Origin: Epiperipatus broadwayi
Taxonomy: Eukaryota; Onychophora; Udeonychophora; Euonychophora; Peripatidae
Length of the DNA stretch: 64,000 nt
Assembly (NCBI GenBank): GCA_028023455.1
Contig: JAQFVV010012509.1
Coordinates: forward strand, 3,902,590-3,966,589
Reading direction: 5' to 3'
The translations under genes were made by a program, and so were the position numbers. Below the pieces are notes generated by a model, which did no database searches, was not told the origin of the DNA, and was given only the letters and a program-made list of their open reading frames with translations. Shown here piece after piece: positions 46,709 through 59,603 of this stretch; position 1 is the stretch's first letter, and each line of letters begins with the position of its first letter.

Positions 46709-47502
46709 AGATGAAGATCAAGATGAAAATCTTTCCCAACAAACTGAAATGGAATTCCACAACAATACAACCAAAAATAGAAATGATAAACAAACAACTA
46801 CATCAAGCACACCTCACCTCAAACCAATACACAGATAATATTCAGCAATAAACAGTACAACATTGGAAAAACAGGGCTATGAATCAATGCTTGACAACCT
46901 TCAAACTTGAAACACTTCCAATAGAAGAAACAGACACCAGAATCAAAATAGACAAAAATAACACCCAAACCTTGAAAGCACAAAGTAAACAAAAACAATA
47001 ACTCCACACCTCAAAAAGAAAGTAGCAAAACCAATAAACCAAGGAAAAATCAACCAGCACACACCAAAACTCAAAACCTGGGGGAGAAGGATGGTTTGTC
47101 TGGACATTGGAATCAGGACTTTCACAAGAAGTAGAGCTAACACGACAAGCTATACCAAATATTAATAAACGAAATCAGAGTTCCAGATAAATCAAGCTCA
47201 GATGAGATATGAATTCTGGGTTATAACACAACTACCTACATTAAAACCAGATCACAAGAACACAAAGTAAACACAAAGTGTCATGGGAAAAAAGAAAAGA
47301 AAAACCTCTGAGCACCTGATACGATTCAGCACCAATGGAATGACCCTATTTGGAATTACCAGATTCTATGGAAAATGAGGACCTTCCAGACCAGACAAAC
47401 TACACAACTCTCATTGGAAGAAGCATCAGACAAGAAACCAATATAGCATTTACTCCAAATTCTCCCTGAGACCAGGGCCGGCTGGAGGGCAGGGACACTA
47501 AT

Positions 47503-50250
47503 ATGAACTATAAAATTGCAGGGATTAATGTCCGTGGCCTCAACTCATTGGCCCGTGCTCACCAATTAGAAATTGGATAAGCATTAACTCTCCCCACACC
47601 TTCTAATGGGGAAACCAAATCCAAATAACACTGACACTAAAATAGAAACATTAATTGCCACTATGGGCTTCACTAAATTTTCAGTTGGACATTCAGCAGC
47701 TGGAGGGGTTGGAGTGTTAATTAACAAAAAATTTCCTCCAAACAAATTCTGTATTCTCTATTTGGATAACAACTTAATCTTATTAGAAATAGACTATTGG
47801 GGCTACAGCATAAATCTAGCTTATATATACACTTCAAACAATCCTACTACTACACAAAATAATTCAGATTTTAAATGCTATCCTTAGCAACAAATCAGGC
47901 TCTTTAATTATATTGGGAGATTTTAACACCACATATGGTCGCTTAATCTAAAATTTCTTCCACTGATAAAAGAAACTTGATGTGGGGGAAATCCTTCCCC
48001 GGACCTACCCTTTTACACCAAATCCCACCAAACCCTAATAGACCTATTATATTATTCACCAGATTTACATTTTCATCTAAATGCAAAACTTTTACTGTGT
48101 CGTTTGACCTTGGCCCTTGTAGTTACTCTTGAAACCATGGCTGGCCTCCCAACCCCAGAGTCTTCACAAAACCATGCGATGGTAACAAAATCAAGCATAA
48201 CAGGGCCATAGTGTCCGAATCTTATATATTTTTCACAAAATCAACACCTTTCAAGACCACTGAAGAGCCTGGTTTTCATTTATAGGCATCCTACAGACAA
48301 TATTAAAACACCACACCTGGAAAGTCAAGGCCCTAATGGCCTCTTCAGGACTCTACAAATAGAGAACAGCTTCAGAGCCCAAAGCAACCTATCAAAACAC
48401 AAGATAATATAGTCTTAAAAACCTATACCAATCAAGACAAAAACCCTGGTGGAAACCTATCCATTAGGCCATGTTATTTACACAACAACATCACTGGACA
48501 AGCCTTGAGATGGGCCTGGAGGAAAAAACAAAACCCTCCCACATCCATCATTGCAGATGGGAAAACCTTACTGGGAACACCTATGATGAACACAATAAAG
48601 AACACTTCCGGAAAAGAGCAAACCGCAACTTCAATGGCACACCCTAGCTGAAGTTGACCACAGGCAAACATGGGACACAGAAACCACTCCAACAGAAATA
48701 CTTCCCTTCCAGATGGTGACACCTGGATTACATGGGATTCCCAGACCTACCTACCTTCAACAATTTGCAATTCCCAAATAAAGAAGAGGTGGTACCTAGC
48801 AACTGGAAAGGAACAACCTTACCCGTGGCGCTAGTTCCTATTAAAAAAACGGTATGGACCAAACACAGACCTTCCAGACACCCTGCTATAATTGAGAGCT
48901 GTGACAAAAACCACCAACCAAAGCTTAAAGCACACAACAACCAAATGCCAAGAGACCCACTGCACGCAATGGCAACACTCCATCATTGACTATGTCAAAA
49001 CCACCGGAAGTCAGGGCCAAGCTTCAATTGGACAAGCACGCCTGCTCGGACAAAGATAACCTAAATATTTGGCCGGTATGAGCTGCAACTGCTGTCCAGA
49101 CAAAGCAACTTACTAACAACAGGGATTTACACTAGGATGGTAATACACCTCGTAAACCAACCACCCTCGGGCCCCCTCGTGCCCTTGCTTCTTGCATATA
49201 AAACCCCCTGATGGTTTAGAAAAAACACCGGCTTATACCCAATTTAAGCAGAGATCAACAGTTTGCCTACATGGATGAGAGATCACCACCATCAAGAAAA
49301 CATCCTTTGCTACAAATAATATTAGCCGCTATACTGAGAAAACAGGCTGCAACAACCCCAGCGGCCCCTGGCAATTGTTTCAGGAAGGAAAACACCTCCG
49401 CCAAGCCCGGAACTTGGGTTTTCCATATTCAAACTACCACGCAATGACCAAAGAGTCAGGAAACACCTAGAAACAACAAACAAATTCACACTCCTTGTCA
49501 CAGCACCTTCCCTCCCTGCAAGGTAGCACTAGAACATGAAGGATGCCAAAAATAGCAACTCCTACAAGCAACAAAGCTCAAAATAAAAAAAGGCTTGTGC
49601 TCAAGGCTTTTCTGGAAAGGTAAAACAGTCGCATCAGCTCAAAGGCACCGTGACCAGAGCAAGGCTGCCTCCCCCATCGCATTGATTACCAAAAACCCAC
49701 AGCAACACACTCAGCACAAGGTTTAACACACCCAAAACTCCTTCAAAAGAACACCCCTGACCACCCCCACCAGACAGACAAACAGGACACTAGAAACACA
49801 GCTTTATCAAACAGCACTGCCCAAAAAGACTCCACATTCAATTCTAAAATACATTATGGCAGCAACACAACCTCCACCAACTTACACCTAAACAACACTT
49901 TTATTACAATAACAGAAACTGGTATCCAACTTTAAAAGAGGAGCTAGAGGCTAAAACCTAGACTTCCTCATAAATACAACATTAATGGACACCTACTAAC
50001 ACTTCCCTTTACAAAGTGGCAAACATAGACCCTACTTGCAGCATTTGCATGAACGGCAATGAGACATTGGAACACCTTTTCTCACAATGTATGGGATTCA
50101 GAGGATCCGAGAAACAACCCCAACACCAAGATAGTTTCAACTGACCACTCTGAAAGATAGTACAAACTAAAACCTACCAAATACGCCTCGGTGTTTTTGA
50201 ACATGCCATGGGTACACATTGTAAACTAACATGGAACACCCAACCTAAAT
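47503..50250 (+). pseudogene. LINE ORF2 (endonuclease, RT traces, C-terminal Cys/His)
   Basis: Starts MNYKIAGINVRGLNSLARAH, the N-terminal strand of an APE endonuclease, then a stop. The frame 47,606-47,887 gives KIETLIATMGFTKFSVGHSA, AGGVGVLINKK and IDYWGYSINLAYIYTSNN; a shifted frame gives LIILGDFNTTYG with the conserved DFN. RT is barely readable (EEVVPSNWKGTTLPVALVPI at about 48,790). Near 50,030 the C-terminus gives CSICMNGNETLEHLFSQC, the typical LINE Cys/His cluster. In a live element this protein nicks DNA and copies RNA at the nick. Confidence 0.75.
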
Positions 50251-50470
50251 AAAACAGGTTTTTCCAAAACAAGATAAAACCAGAGGAAACCAACCCTGGC
50301 ACCAAAACTTTGAAGACACTTGGACAAACAAAGCCAAACAACAACAAGGCAAGGGGGGCAACAACAGAAACAAAATGTGAAGACAGTCACACCATATTGG
50401 GCAACAAGACCACAGAACCCAATGGAAAAACAAGAAGTAGAACAACAATGAAAACCCTTGAAAACACATC

Positions 50471-50940
50471 ACTGAACATAGAAAAAAAAAAGAAACAACC
50501 TTTTTTTAAAAGTAATCTTTAATAGTTGAATTCGGATTTTCAATTTTTAAAAAAAGTGAAATTTATTGACTGTTAAGATCGGTTTAAATTTTTCTCTTCA
50601 TAAATATTGCTACTTCATTAATATTTCAACTGTCCAAATATGCAATTGCATATTTCAAAAATACATCAATCCTTATTAGTCTTGCAATAACGACCACAAT
50701 CTAAAAAAATGGTAATCAAAACAGTTCACTCGTTTTTTTTTTTTTTGGGGGGGGGATAATAAGTGTATAAAGCAATAGTTTTTAAATTCTTTTTCTTTTA
50801 AATTCTTTTGATCAACTTTTACAGTTTTTTAATGAATTTTGAATTACAAAATACATTGCAGGGAAGTAATCTTTTAATGAGCATAAGTATTTGTCTTCAA
50901 GGGTTACATTTAATAATTGTATTGCTAAACTCAAAAACTT
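50471..50940. other. Spacer between two LINEs
   Basis: AT-rich, with a T tract followed by nine G at about 50,737-50,755. No gene. Confidence 0.4.
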
Positions 50941-50946
50941 TATATT

Positions 50947-51732
50947 ATGAATTCATTTTTTGTGAAAAATGTTAAAAGGAAACGGACATGGAAGCATCCA
51001 AATGAAGGTACAGCAGAATTGGATTATATTTTGACTAACAGGAAATACATATTTCAAGATTATAATGTTCTTAAAAAATTTAACACAGGAAGTGATCATC
51101 GATTAGTACGGTGTAAGCTACGTGTTAATGTAAAACTAGAGAGACAAAAATTATTAAGAAAATCAATATTTACAGTTGATATTCCTAATCTTCAGAAACA
51201 TTCTAATGAATTTAAATTAGAACTGACAAATAGGTTTCAAGTGTTAGGAGACTTTGAACATGATTCAGATTTGAATGAAATTAATATGAAAATAACTGAT
51301 ACACTTTTAAAAACTGCAACCAAGATAGCTGGTAGAAAAAAGCAGCAATTGACTAATAAAATTTCTACTGAGACTAGAGAATTTATGAAGAAAAGAAGGA
51401 AAATGAAGATATACAAAAATGATGTATTAAAAAGAATTGAATATCTCGAATTTTGTAAAATGGTACGGAAAAGAGTTGAAAATGATATAAGAAAGTATAA
51501 CTGTGAAATAGCAAGGAAAGCTGTAGAAGAAAATAAAAGTCTCAAAAATGTTAAACAACATTATGGTATTGGTAGGAAATTTATATCTGCAATAAGAAAA
51601 AAAGATGGAATTATTACTAAAAAGAGAGATGACATCATGAAATTGGTAGAAGATTTTTATCAAGAATTATATAGTAATAAAGAACAAGTAACTCTTATAT
51701 CTATTACATCTTCCGAATTGCCCAGAATTTGA
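50947..51732 (+). pseudogene. RTE LINE polyprotein, endonuclease end and linker
   Basis: 261 codons. Residues ~1-65 are the C-terminal end of the APE endonuclease: FFVKNVKRKRTWKHPNEGT, LDYILTNRKYIF and GSDHRLVRCKL, containing the catalytic SDH. A long Lys/Glu-rich helical linker follows, to the conserved '...FYQELYSNKE' start of the RT region. It ends at an in-frame TGA after LPRI. The open frame resumes in the same phase, so the break is one substitution. Most of the endonuclease is missing by 5' truncation. Confidence 0.85.
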
Positions 51733-51741
51733 AATGAAGAA

Positions 51742-53217
51742 GTGAGATATGCAATTAAATGTATGAAGAAAGGAAAGGCTCCAGGAAATGATGGAATTAT
51801 AATTGATATATTAAAAGAAGCAGGTGAAGAAATAGAAACAATTTTAGCAAAGTTATATATCAAATGTCTAAATGATAAAGATGTACCGGAAGATTGGAAG
51901 AATGCTGTAATAATATTAATATTTAAAAAAGGTGATAAAGAAGATATTAGAAATTACAGACCTATCATCCTTTTATCAGTTTTATATAAAATTTTTACCA
52001 AGATAATTACAACTCATCTACAGAGAACTTTGGAATTCCACCAACCAAGAGAACAAGCTGGATTTAAAAGTGGTTTTAGTACAATAGATCATATCCAGGT
52101 ATTGAGAGAAGTCATAGAAAGGACAAATGAATATGAGTTGTCATTATGTTTTGGATTTGTAGATTATGAAAAGGCATTCAATTCTATACACATTTCTTCA
52201 GTGATTAAAGCATTGGATCATCAAGGTATAGATCCAGGATATTGTCATATTTTAAAGAATATTTATAAAAATGCAACAGCAATAATTAGATTACATAATG
52301 ATACTGAAAAAATCAACATTGAGAAAGGTGTAAGACAAGGTGACTCCATATCGCCAAAACTTTTTACAGCAGTGCTGCAAGAAGTATTTTGTGGATTAAA
52401 ATGGGAAACTAAAGGAATGAAAGTAAATGGAGAGTATTTAAGTCATTTAGATTTTGCAGATGATGTAGCTGTTTTTGCAAATAATGCTTCAGAGTTGCAG
52501 GAAATGTTGCAGGAGTTAGAAGATGAAAGTAGAAAAGTGGGACTAAAAATAAATGTTAAAAAGACTAAAGTAATGTTTAATCGATTTGCTCAAAATATGA
52601 AAATAAAGATTGATTATGAAGAATTAGAAGAAGTTAACAGTTACAAATACCTTGGTCAGATTATTAATACAGATGGAAACATAATGGAGGAAATTAATCA
52701 TAAAATTAAACTTGGTTGGAGTGCTTTTGGTAGAAATAACTTGATATTAAAAGGAAATATGCCTATGTGTTTGAAACGAATGGTTTTTAACAAATGTGTT
52801 TTACCAGTTCTTACTTATGGATCTGAGACTTGGACACTTAATAGAAGAGCAATACAGAGACTTCAGACCACTCAAAGGAGTATGGAGAGATGTATTTTGG
52901 GAGTAACAAGAAGAGATCGAAAACACAATGTATGGGTAAGACAACAAACAGGTGTTACTGACCTTATTGAAAAAATTAAAAGATTGAAATGGAGTTGGGC
53001 TGGACATATTGCTAGAAGAAATGATAATAGATGGACAATTGAAATTTTAAACTGGATTCCAAGAGATTGTAAAAGACCCAGAAAGAGACCACATGTGAGA
53101 TGGATGGATGAAATAAGAAAATGTACAGGGGTGTTGTGGAAAAGAGAAGCTAAAGATTGGAGAAGATGGATTAAACTTGGAGAGACCTTCATCCTGCAGT
53201 GGATTGATAATGGTTGA
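51742..53217 (+). CDS. RTE LINE reverse transcriptase and C-terminal domain, intact frame
   Basis: 491 codons from this ATG, though in the element it continues from the preceding frame. RT blocks in order: KKGKAPGNDGIIIDILKEAG (~9-28), IFKKGDKEDIRNYRPIILLS, GFKSGFSTIDHI, GFVDYEKAFNSI (motif A, catalytic Asp), GVRQGDSISPKLFTAVLQ (motif B), HLDFADDVAVFANN (motif C with catalytic DD), SYKYLGQIINTDG. The C-terminus has LPVLTYGSETWTLNRRAIQR, SWAGHIARRNDNRW and RWMDEIRKCTGVLWKREAKD, typical of RTE. It would copy element RNA at a nicked target. No stop or frameshift in this part. Confidence 0.88.
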   Translation: MRYAIKCMKKGKAPGNDGIIIDILKEAGEEIETILAKLYIKCLNDKDVPEDWKNAVIILIFKKGDKEDIRNYRPIILLSVLYKIFTKIITTHLQRTLEFHQPREQAGFKSGFSTIDHIQVLREVIERTNEYELSLCFGFVDYEKAFNSIHISSVIKALDHQGIDPGYCHILKNIYKNATAIIRLHNDTEKINIEKGVRQGDSISPKLFTAVLQEVFCGLKWETKGMKVNGEYLSHLDFADDVAVFANNASELQEMLQELEDESRKVGLKINVKKTKVMFNRFAQNMKIKIDYEELEEVNSYKYLGQIINTDGNIMEEINHKIKLGWSAFGRNNLILKGNMPMCLKRMVFNKCVLPVLTYGSETWTLNRRAIQRLQTTQRSMERCILGVTRRDRKHNVWVRQQTGVTDLIEKIKRLKWSWAGHIARRNDNRWTIEILNWIPRDCKRPRKRPHVRWMDEIRKCTGVLWKREAKDWRRWIKLGETFILQWIDNG

Positions 53218-53231
53218 TGATGATGATGATA

Positions 53232-54387
53232 TATGGTGTATGTATATGACTCATTTCAAACACATGGATATATTATTTAAATAAAAAAAAATTTCTTTTA
53301 TATATGTAGATTTATGTGTACGTGTGTTATATGTGTAATATATAGTTGATAAATTAATAAGTGGTGAATGAATATAATGTTGTAAGAAATGATATTTTAA
53401 TATGTTATTTTTCTTATTAAATAATTAATATATTCAGTTATTTAGTTTTATTTCTATAAAATAAAACATTAAGAAAGAAAGTGTAAAAAAGGCAATCAGA
53501 TTAGTAGATTAGGAGATAAAAAGAAATGTGCATGTGCAAAAGAGTGTGAAAGAATAAGAACGTCTGTATAAACACAAAAACGCTTTTACACCTATTTGTA
53601 ATGACTATAGAGTGCCAGCTTTATTGTTTGTTATCTGTATCTAAGATTATTTTATAAAAGGGGTGCTTTGATGTAATGAAATGTGATTATTAATTTTCTT
53701 GTAAAATCGCGATAGAACATCAACTTGTCAAACTCTGATTTTTTTTTGATCTTTTATCTCAAGATAAGATATGCAGGTGGTCATTTTCTTTGACCAAAAT
53801 TCGCAATAAAAATGAATGAAACAATATTTAGAGATCAGTCAGTTTTTCCTTATTATTAAACAGAGATGTAGCGAGCAGTCAGTTTTTTTTTTAAATGTTG
53901 GGAAAAGGAGAGTGAGCGATTTGATTTTTTTTTCACTCTTTAAAAGTTGAGGAAGAAAAAAATGACTCTTGTTTTAAAGTCAGTATAGACGAAGATGTGT
54001 GTATATATAAGTAATTCCCAGCCAGATTAAGGAAGGAAAAATGGAACAAAATTGAATTTATTGGAAGAAGTTATTAACAGTTCTATGAAATGATATTAAT
54101 ATATTTTGCTGTGTATAATATAATGAATTTGCATTGCTAAAACCATTTTTTCTGCTTCCTGGATTAATACAGAATGGGTTAAATCACTGATCTACTATGG
54201 ACCCATATACCGGTCCATAGTAACCAAAAGAATGGACAAATTTAAAACCAGCCAAAAATGTCATCTCATTATCATCTTTGACAAGAGCCAAGAAGAAAGG
54301 AAAGATGAATAAAAGCCACATATATAGCCAAGTTTGAAGCTATGAACCAAATTTTTTGTTAAAGTTTTCCTCAGTCATCTAAAGTGT
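53232..54387. other. AT-rich DNA, no gene
   Basis: 'gagcagtcagttttt' and 'gatcagtcagttttt' recur near 53,830-53,890. No exon recognised. Confidence 0.4.
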
Positions 54388-54635
54388 CTACAATGATTTT
54401 TTTTAATGGAAGAGACAAGCAAATCAACCAGTTCATACTTATCTAAAAGTATTGGTAATAACTCTTTTTGAAATGGTAGAAGCAAGCCAGTCAACGAATT
54501 TAGCGTTATCAAGAGTATCAGCAATAAATAATTTTAAAATGAAGAAATAAGCAAGTCAATTAATTCATGTTTATCCTGAAAGTATCTGCAAGAACTTTTT
54601 TTTTTAATGGAGCAAAGACAAGCAGTCTGAAAATT
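54388..54635. repeat. ~68-72-bp minisatellite, about 3.3 units
   Basis: Units built on 'tttaatggaagagacaagca', 'aatcaaccagttcat' and 'acttatctaaaagtattggt' repeat with much substitution, ending in a partial fourth unit near 54,630. Confidence 0.7.
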
Positions 54636-57317
54636 CAAACTCAGGACATTTATAAGAAGTGAAAGTAATCGGGTAACTATGAACTTTCCTTAACAGATCT
54701 TTTATTATTGCTTATTAAAAGTAAACCTTAATTTATTGTTCAAAGCATTATTTTTTTCTTTTGATACAGAAACATTAGGGGCTTGTTTATCGATAGTCAT
54801 TCTCAATATCACATAACATAACACAAACACAGTTTAAATCTTTAAACTTAAATTTTCATTATTTTTTTATTATTTTTTTTTATATTATATATTGTAATAT
54901 TGAAATGTTTTTTTTTTATTGTTCTTCATTTGTTATGATAATGAGCAACCTATAAATATATGCATTTATAATGTTTTTTTTTTATCTTGTTGCATATTAA
55001 AATTGATATAATGTATTTTATTTTCTTTTGCTAAAAGGTTGCAAGAATATTTTTATATATGTAATTTATGTATTAATCTCTAATATAGGGGTATACATTT
55101 TAGAGATATATGTTAACATTACCGAATGTGTGCATGTGTAACTGCTTACACAAACACGTCAAAAGAATAGGTTATACATAATGAGTTTAAATATGAGAAA
55201 TTATAAAGCAAGGCTTACATATGAATGGAAGTGAAATAAAACACGAGTTACATATGAAATTTATTTTTATGATATAATAAGTTAGGAAAGTCTTAAGTAA
55301 GCATTCCATGAAATATATTTTTTTAAATGTCATTTTAAGCCAGCTTATTTTAAAATTATCCAAAATGACGAACTTGTATATAAAATTTGTGTTAGTTTTG
55401 TATTGAATTAATGTAATAATAAGCCATTTATCTAATTAGTAAATTTGATTTTAAAGAAAGAAAGAGTAATAGTATTAATAAAAATATAATTATATATCTT
55501 AATTAGTTTCTAGTTGTTATTAAAATATTGTTGTATTTTTCTTGTCTTAATTCTATTATCTTAATGATCATCATCATCATCGCTCGCAGATATTAAGAAT
55601 CACCATTCATAAATATTGAGCAATCAGCATTCGCAAATATTAAGAAAGTGCTCGCAAAATGTTAAGTAAACTAGAATGTTGATTTACCTTTAAATATTTG
55701 GGAGTTAAGCTTGATAATAACCAAATTTTAATAATTATAGTTCAATAATAGAAAAGCTAAAATTATGTTATGCCCATGAGTTTTGATCATCCTCATCAAA
55801 GATAGATATATTATTGATTAAAACCCTGTTTCAAATAATACTATACATGAGATATGATCGCCATCATTGATTAAATAAATTATAATCATTAAATCTAATG
55901 TTTAACATAATTAATATATTTAGTAAATAAGGATTTGTGGAAAGTTGAATATCATGCATAGAGATTTGTGATGATCATTCATCATCACTGGTATTATTGA
56001 ATCCTAGTTTTAACTATCAAAGTATTTTAGTAAATAACTATAAACTTATATAAATGCTAGTGAATGTAATATTTAAATCCCAGTTTGAAATGGGATGATT
56101 TTAAAAAGTGCTTATGAGTTTATAAAGATAAATTTATTGTTGTGAGTTTATTAATAAGCTATGGCTGGTATCATCATCACTATTATTATCATTATTATTA
56201 TGATATTATTATCATCATCATTATTACCTTTATATTGTGATAAATAATCTAGTTAAATGGCCATCAATATCAATAATGGTCTTCAAGATGCTTGTTTAGA
56301 AGCCATTAATAAGATTATACTTGTCTGTTCATCAATATACATAAAATGAGCTAGCAATGTCTATAAGAGTCTTGATGTATATAAATTTTTGGTGATATGG
56401 GGATCTTATGATTTTATTGACATGAGTAAAATATAAGAGTGTCATATTTTTTCATTAGTCATCCAAGTCATGTGTGATAAAAATGTACCGAATGAGTTTG
56501 AACTCAGTACACTCTAAGCAGATATTTATCTAAATTTAAAACAATCTAGTGGCGCTCATGGGAAAGCACATGTACTTAGCTAAACTGAATAAAGAGTGAT
56601 TTAATTCCTTTCCAACTTAATGATATTAAGTTTATATGATAATTTTATACGTTGTTATAAATAGCACCAGTGTGTGCGTGAGACCGTGAATGGTCATATA
56701 TACATGGAAAGAGGAATGAGAAGGATTCTTTGTTAAAAGAACCTAGTATTGGAGATAAGCATAATGCACTCTAGGGATCTCACAGCGGGTAATTTTATTC
56801 AGTTGCTATATTTAATATTATTTTATTTGATGACAATGGCCAGTATGTTTTATTGTTCAAATGACTTCCCCAATATCTAAATATTTTAAATCTTTAATGA
56901 TAATAGTTTTAATTTTCATTTTTGTTATTTTAAGTATTGAGAAATGAGATAATTTATTTATTTCATTATTAATGTGACAGAATTAATGTTTAGGATAGTT
57001 GCAATCGGGCTATAATGTTATATTTAGTTATTGAATTATAGCAACTATCATTTTATCATTCATCAATATATAGATTGTAATCAGTTATAAAGTAACAGTC
57101 TTTTATCAATCTTTTTGCCAATTCATCTTTATTTATTCATACTGTTACAAGTGACAGATTATAAACATATATATAAACATATTTAATAATTAATAATTGC
57201 TTCTAATTTTTATCAGTTACAATATTTATATATAATGATATTCTTATTCGATATCTGTATTTCGTCAAAGTTATATATAATATCGTAATTAAATCTTTAA
57301 AAAACTTTTCTCCACTT
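54636..57317. other. AT-rich DNA with simple repeats, no gene
   Basis: It contains a short 'tcgcaaatattaagaa' repeat cluster at 55,585-55,665 and an interrupted (ATC/ATT)n tract at 56,165-56,230. No exon or element recognised. Confidence 0.45.
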
Positions 57318-59262
57318 AGGAGCGCTTTGGACTAGCTTTGTATTCTTTGTCAACTATCACTTTCAAAGGCTAACCTTTCCACCATTCGGTGATTTGTACG
57401 TTAGCTGTCTGTATGTTTATTAAGTCATGCTTATATTTATATATTAATATGGTTTTTTAATTTTCCTTTTATTATTATTTATTTCAATTTGTAATATTTT
57501 TATATTAATATAATCCAAATTCAAACTATATATACATAATCTATTATGATTATGAAAAACCGATGCTTAAACATTATCAAATTACAGTTTTGTTGGGTTA
57601 TTTTTTAACCCTTTTTAATAACTGGGAGCGCTCTTTAGTTCTTTTCTCCAATGTACATCTTGATTCCTCTATATATCCACTGCCAAATTTCATCTCCATT
57701 TATAAATGATTCAACTTTTATTTTAAAATGAAGATTTAGCCTTTGAATTTTTTTATTAGTTTGATTAATCTAGGAGGTGCATAAAATGAAATATAATATA
57801 TATCTTTATATATTTCCCTTATAAAATTTACTTGTTCGTTTGAAATATATAATATTGATATCCATATTTTTTCTTAATAGTAGAATCAGCCTTATTATTA
57901 ATATTTTTATATTTTCTACTAAAGCTTTAATAATATAATATACAAGATGATAATCATATCCAACATTTAATAATTCATTCGAATAAATTTCAATAATTTT
58001 GCCTTTAAGAACTTCAAATCTTTTATTTTATGTGACATTTGGAATGTAACCTCTTTTTTCTATTGGTTTAATCATCATACGGTAATGTTGCTTACATCTA
58101 TTTCTACTTATCTTACAATCAAGAAACGACACACATTGACTTTTCATCTGTTTTGATTCATTTAAGCCATCTAAACTATTTAATTCCTTAAAAAATTCTT
58201 TAATAATATCTAACTTCCCACATACAAATACTGTCATCCACATATCTATAAAATACAGTAATATCCTTTTGATAACACTCTTTTTTTAAAATAATTTCTT
58301 CATATGTTGCAGAATTGTTTAAGGAATTAAATAGTAAAGATGGCTTAAAATGGATCAAAACATATGAACAGTCTATGTGCGAGCAGTTTATTGATCTTAA
58401 GATAACTAGAAATAAATGTAAACTAGATTACTGTATGATGATTAAGCCAACAGGAAAAAGTGGTTACATTCCATATAAGTTAAGGGTGCAAATGTCACAT
58501 AAATCAACAGGTTTGAAGTCCTTTTTGTTTAAAAACAACAATCTTTGTAAGTATTCATGGATAAAGGCAAAAATATTGAAATTTATTCGAATGAATTATT
58601 AAATACTGGATATGATTATCATCTTGTATATAATACTATTAAAATAATAGGAAATATAAAAATAAAAATGTTAATAATAAGGTTGATTCTACTACTAAGG
58701 AAAAATATGGATATCAATATCATATATTTCAAATGAACAAGTAAATTTTATAAGGGAAATATATAAAGGTACACGTGATATTGCATTTTATGCATTTCCT
58801 AGTTTAAACAAACTAATAAATAATTCAAAAGCTAAAACCTCATTTTAAAATAAAAATTGCATCATTTATAAATGGAGATATAAATATGGCAATGGATATA
58901 TAGGGGAATCAAGATGTACACTTGAGAAAAGTAAACTGCACTTGTTATTATTAAAAAGATTCAAAAAACTAAACAAAATTGTAATGGAAAGATAATGTTT
59001 CCTTATCGTTTTTTATGACTATAATAGATTATGCATATATGGTTTTAATTTGGATTATAATAATATAAAAATATTATAAATTTAAAGGAACAGCAATATA
59101 ATGAAAATAAAGAAAGCCATGTTAATATATAAATATAAGCATGACTTAATAAACAGACAGGCAATGAATGTAAAATTCACAGAATTATAAGAAAGTTAGT
59201 CTTTGAAAATGTTAGTTGTTAAAGACTACAAAGCTAGTCAAAAGCACTCTTAAATGGGTAAA
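57318..59262. mobile_element. Palindromic Penelope-like element, ~950-bp arms
   Basis: Both arms read outward from about 58,312 through RT tail, linker and endonuclease end. The left arm on - gives YRYVDDSIC (RT catalytic YVDD), then a frame 58,243-58,028 with CVSFLDCKISRNRCK and MMIKPIEKRGYIPNVT. The right arm on + gives QFIDLKITRNKCKLDYCMMI and KPTGKSGYIPYKL in 58,315-58,602, then endonuclease remnants to about 59,190. Each outer end is the Penelope terminal phrase (TTGACAAAGAATACAAAGCT on -, TTGTTAAAGACTACAAAGCT on +). Both arms have independent stops. Confidence 0.85.
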
Positions 59263-59365
59263 AAAAAATTTAAAGTTATGCTTTATATATATTTAGGTTA
59301 TCGTACTTATTAATATTTAATTACAAGATTACATATATATATATGTTGATAGGAAGATTTTCAAG

Positions 59366-59603
59366 GGTTGCATATATAAAAGACATATTTTGCGGGTTCA
59401 TCTATGTTAAAAATAGTTTTAAATATTGACATACCGACATTTCGACTTGATCACACAAGTCATCCACTGGGTGATAAAACTTTTTTAACATGGATGAACC
59501 TGCAAAATATGTCTTATATATATATATATTATTTGCACTAAAGATCAAGTGCAAAATATGTCTTATATATATATATATTATTTGCACTAAAGATCAAGTG
59601 AAG
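59366..59603. repeat. Inverted repeat plus 49-bp direct duplication
   Basis: 59,366-59,425 (AAGACATATTTTGCGGGTTC...) is mirrored by 59,484-59,520 (GGATGAACCTGCAAAATATG...). The sequence between matches 88-140. Then GCAAAATATGTCTTATATAT through TTTGCACTAAAGATCAAGT occurs twice, at 59,502 and 59,551. Confidence 0.75.

Larger units (their letters stand above)
45060..50470 (+). mobile_element. Decayed L1/Tx1-type LINE, near full length
   Basis: About 5.4 kb with a two-ORF layout: a gag-like ORF1 with a zinc knuckle, then an AP-type endonuclease, reverse transcriptase traces and a C-terminal Cys/His cluster, all on +. The + strand is strikingly rich in A and C and poor in G and T from about 46.2 to 50.5 kb, unlike the surrounding A/T-rich DNA. 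That strand bias helps set the boundaries. Many stops and frameshifts; no activity is expected. The 3' end is A-rich (GAAAAAAAAAAGAAAC at about 50,480). Confidence 0.75.
50941..53231 (+). mobile_element. RTE-type LINE, 5'-truncated, nearly open
   Basis: Begins inside the endonuclease and ends in a (TGATGA)n tail, as in RTE-clade LINEs. One continuous frame (50,947-53,217) is interrupted by a single TGA at 51,730-51,732. It is the best-preserved element in the window. A decayed antisense relative lies at 5.09-5.53 kb. No clear target-site duplication was found by eye. Confidence 0.85.

Noticed and set aside
46819-50472. Many 60-100-codon minus-strand frames
   Set aside because: The strand is T/G-rich opposite a decayed LINE; no motif is present and the LINE domains on + explain the region.
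51237-53192. Minus-strand frames of up to 106 codons
   Set aside because: Shadows of the RTE reverse transcriptase on +.
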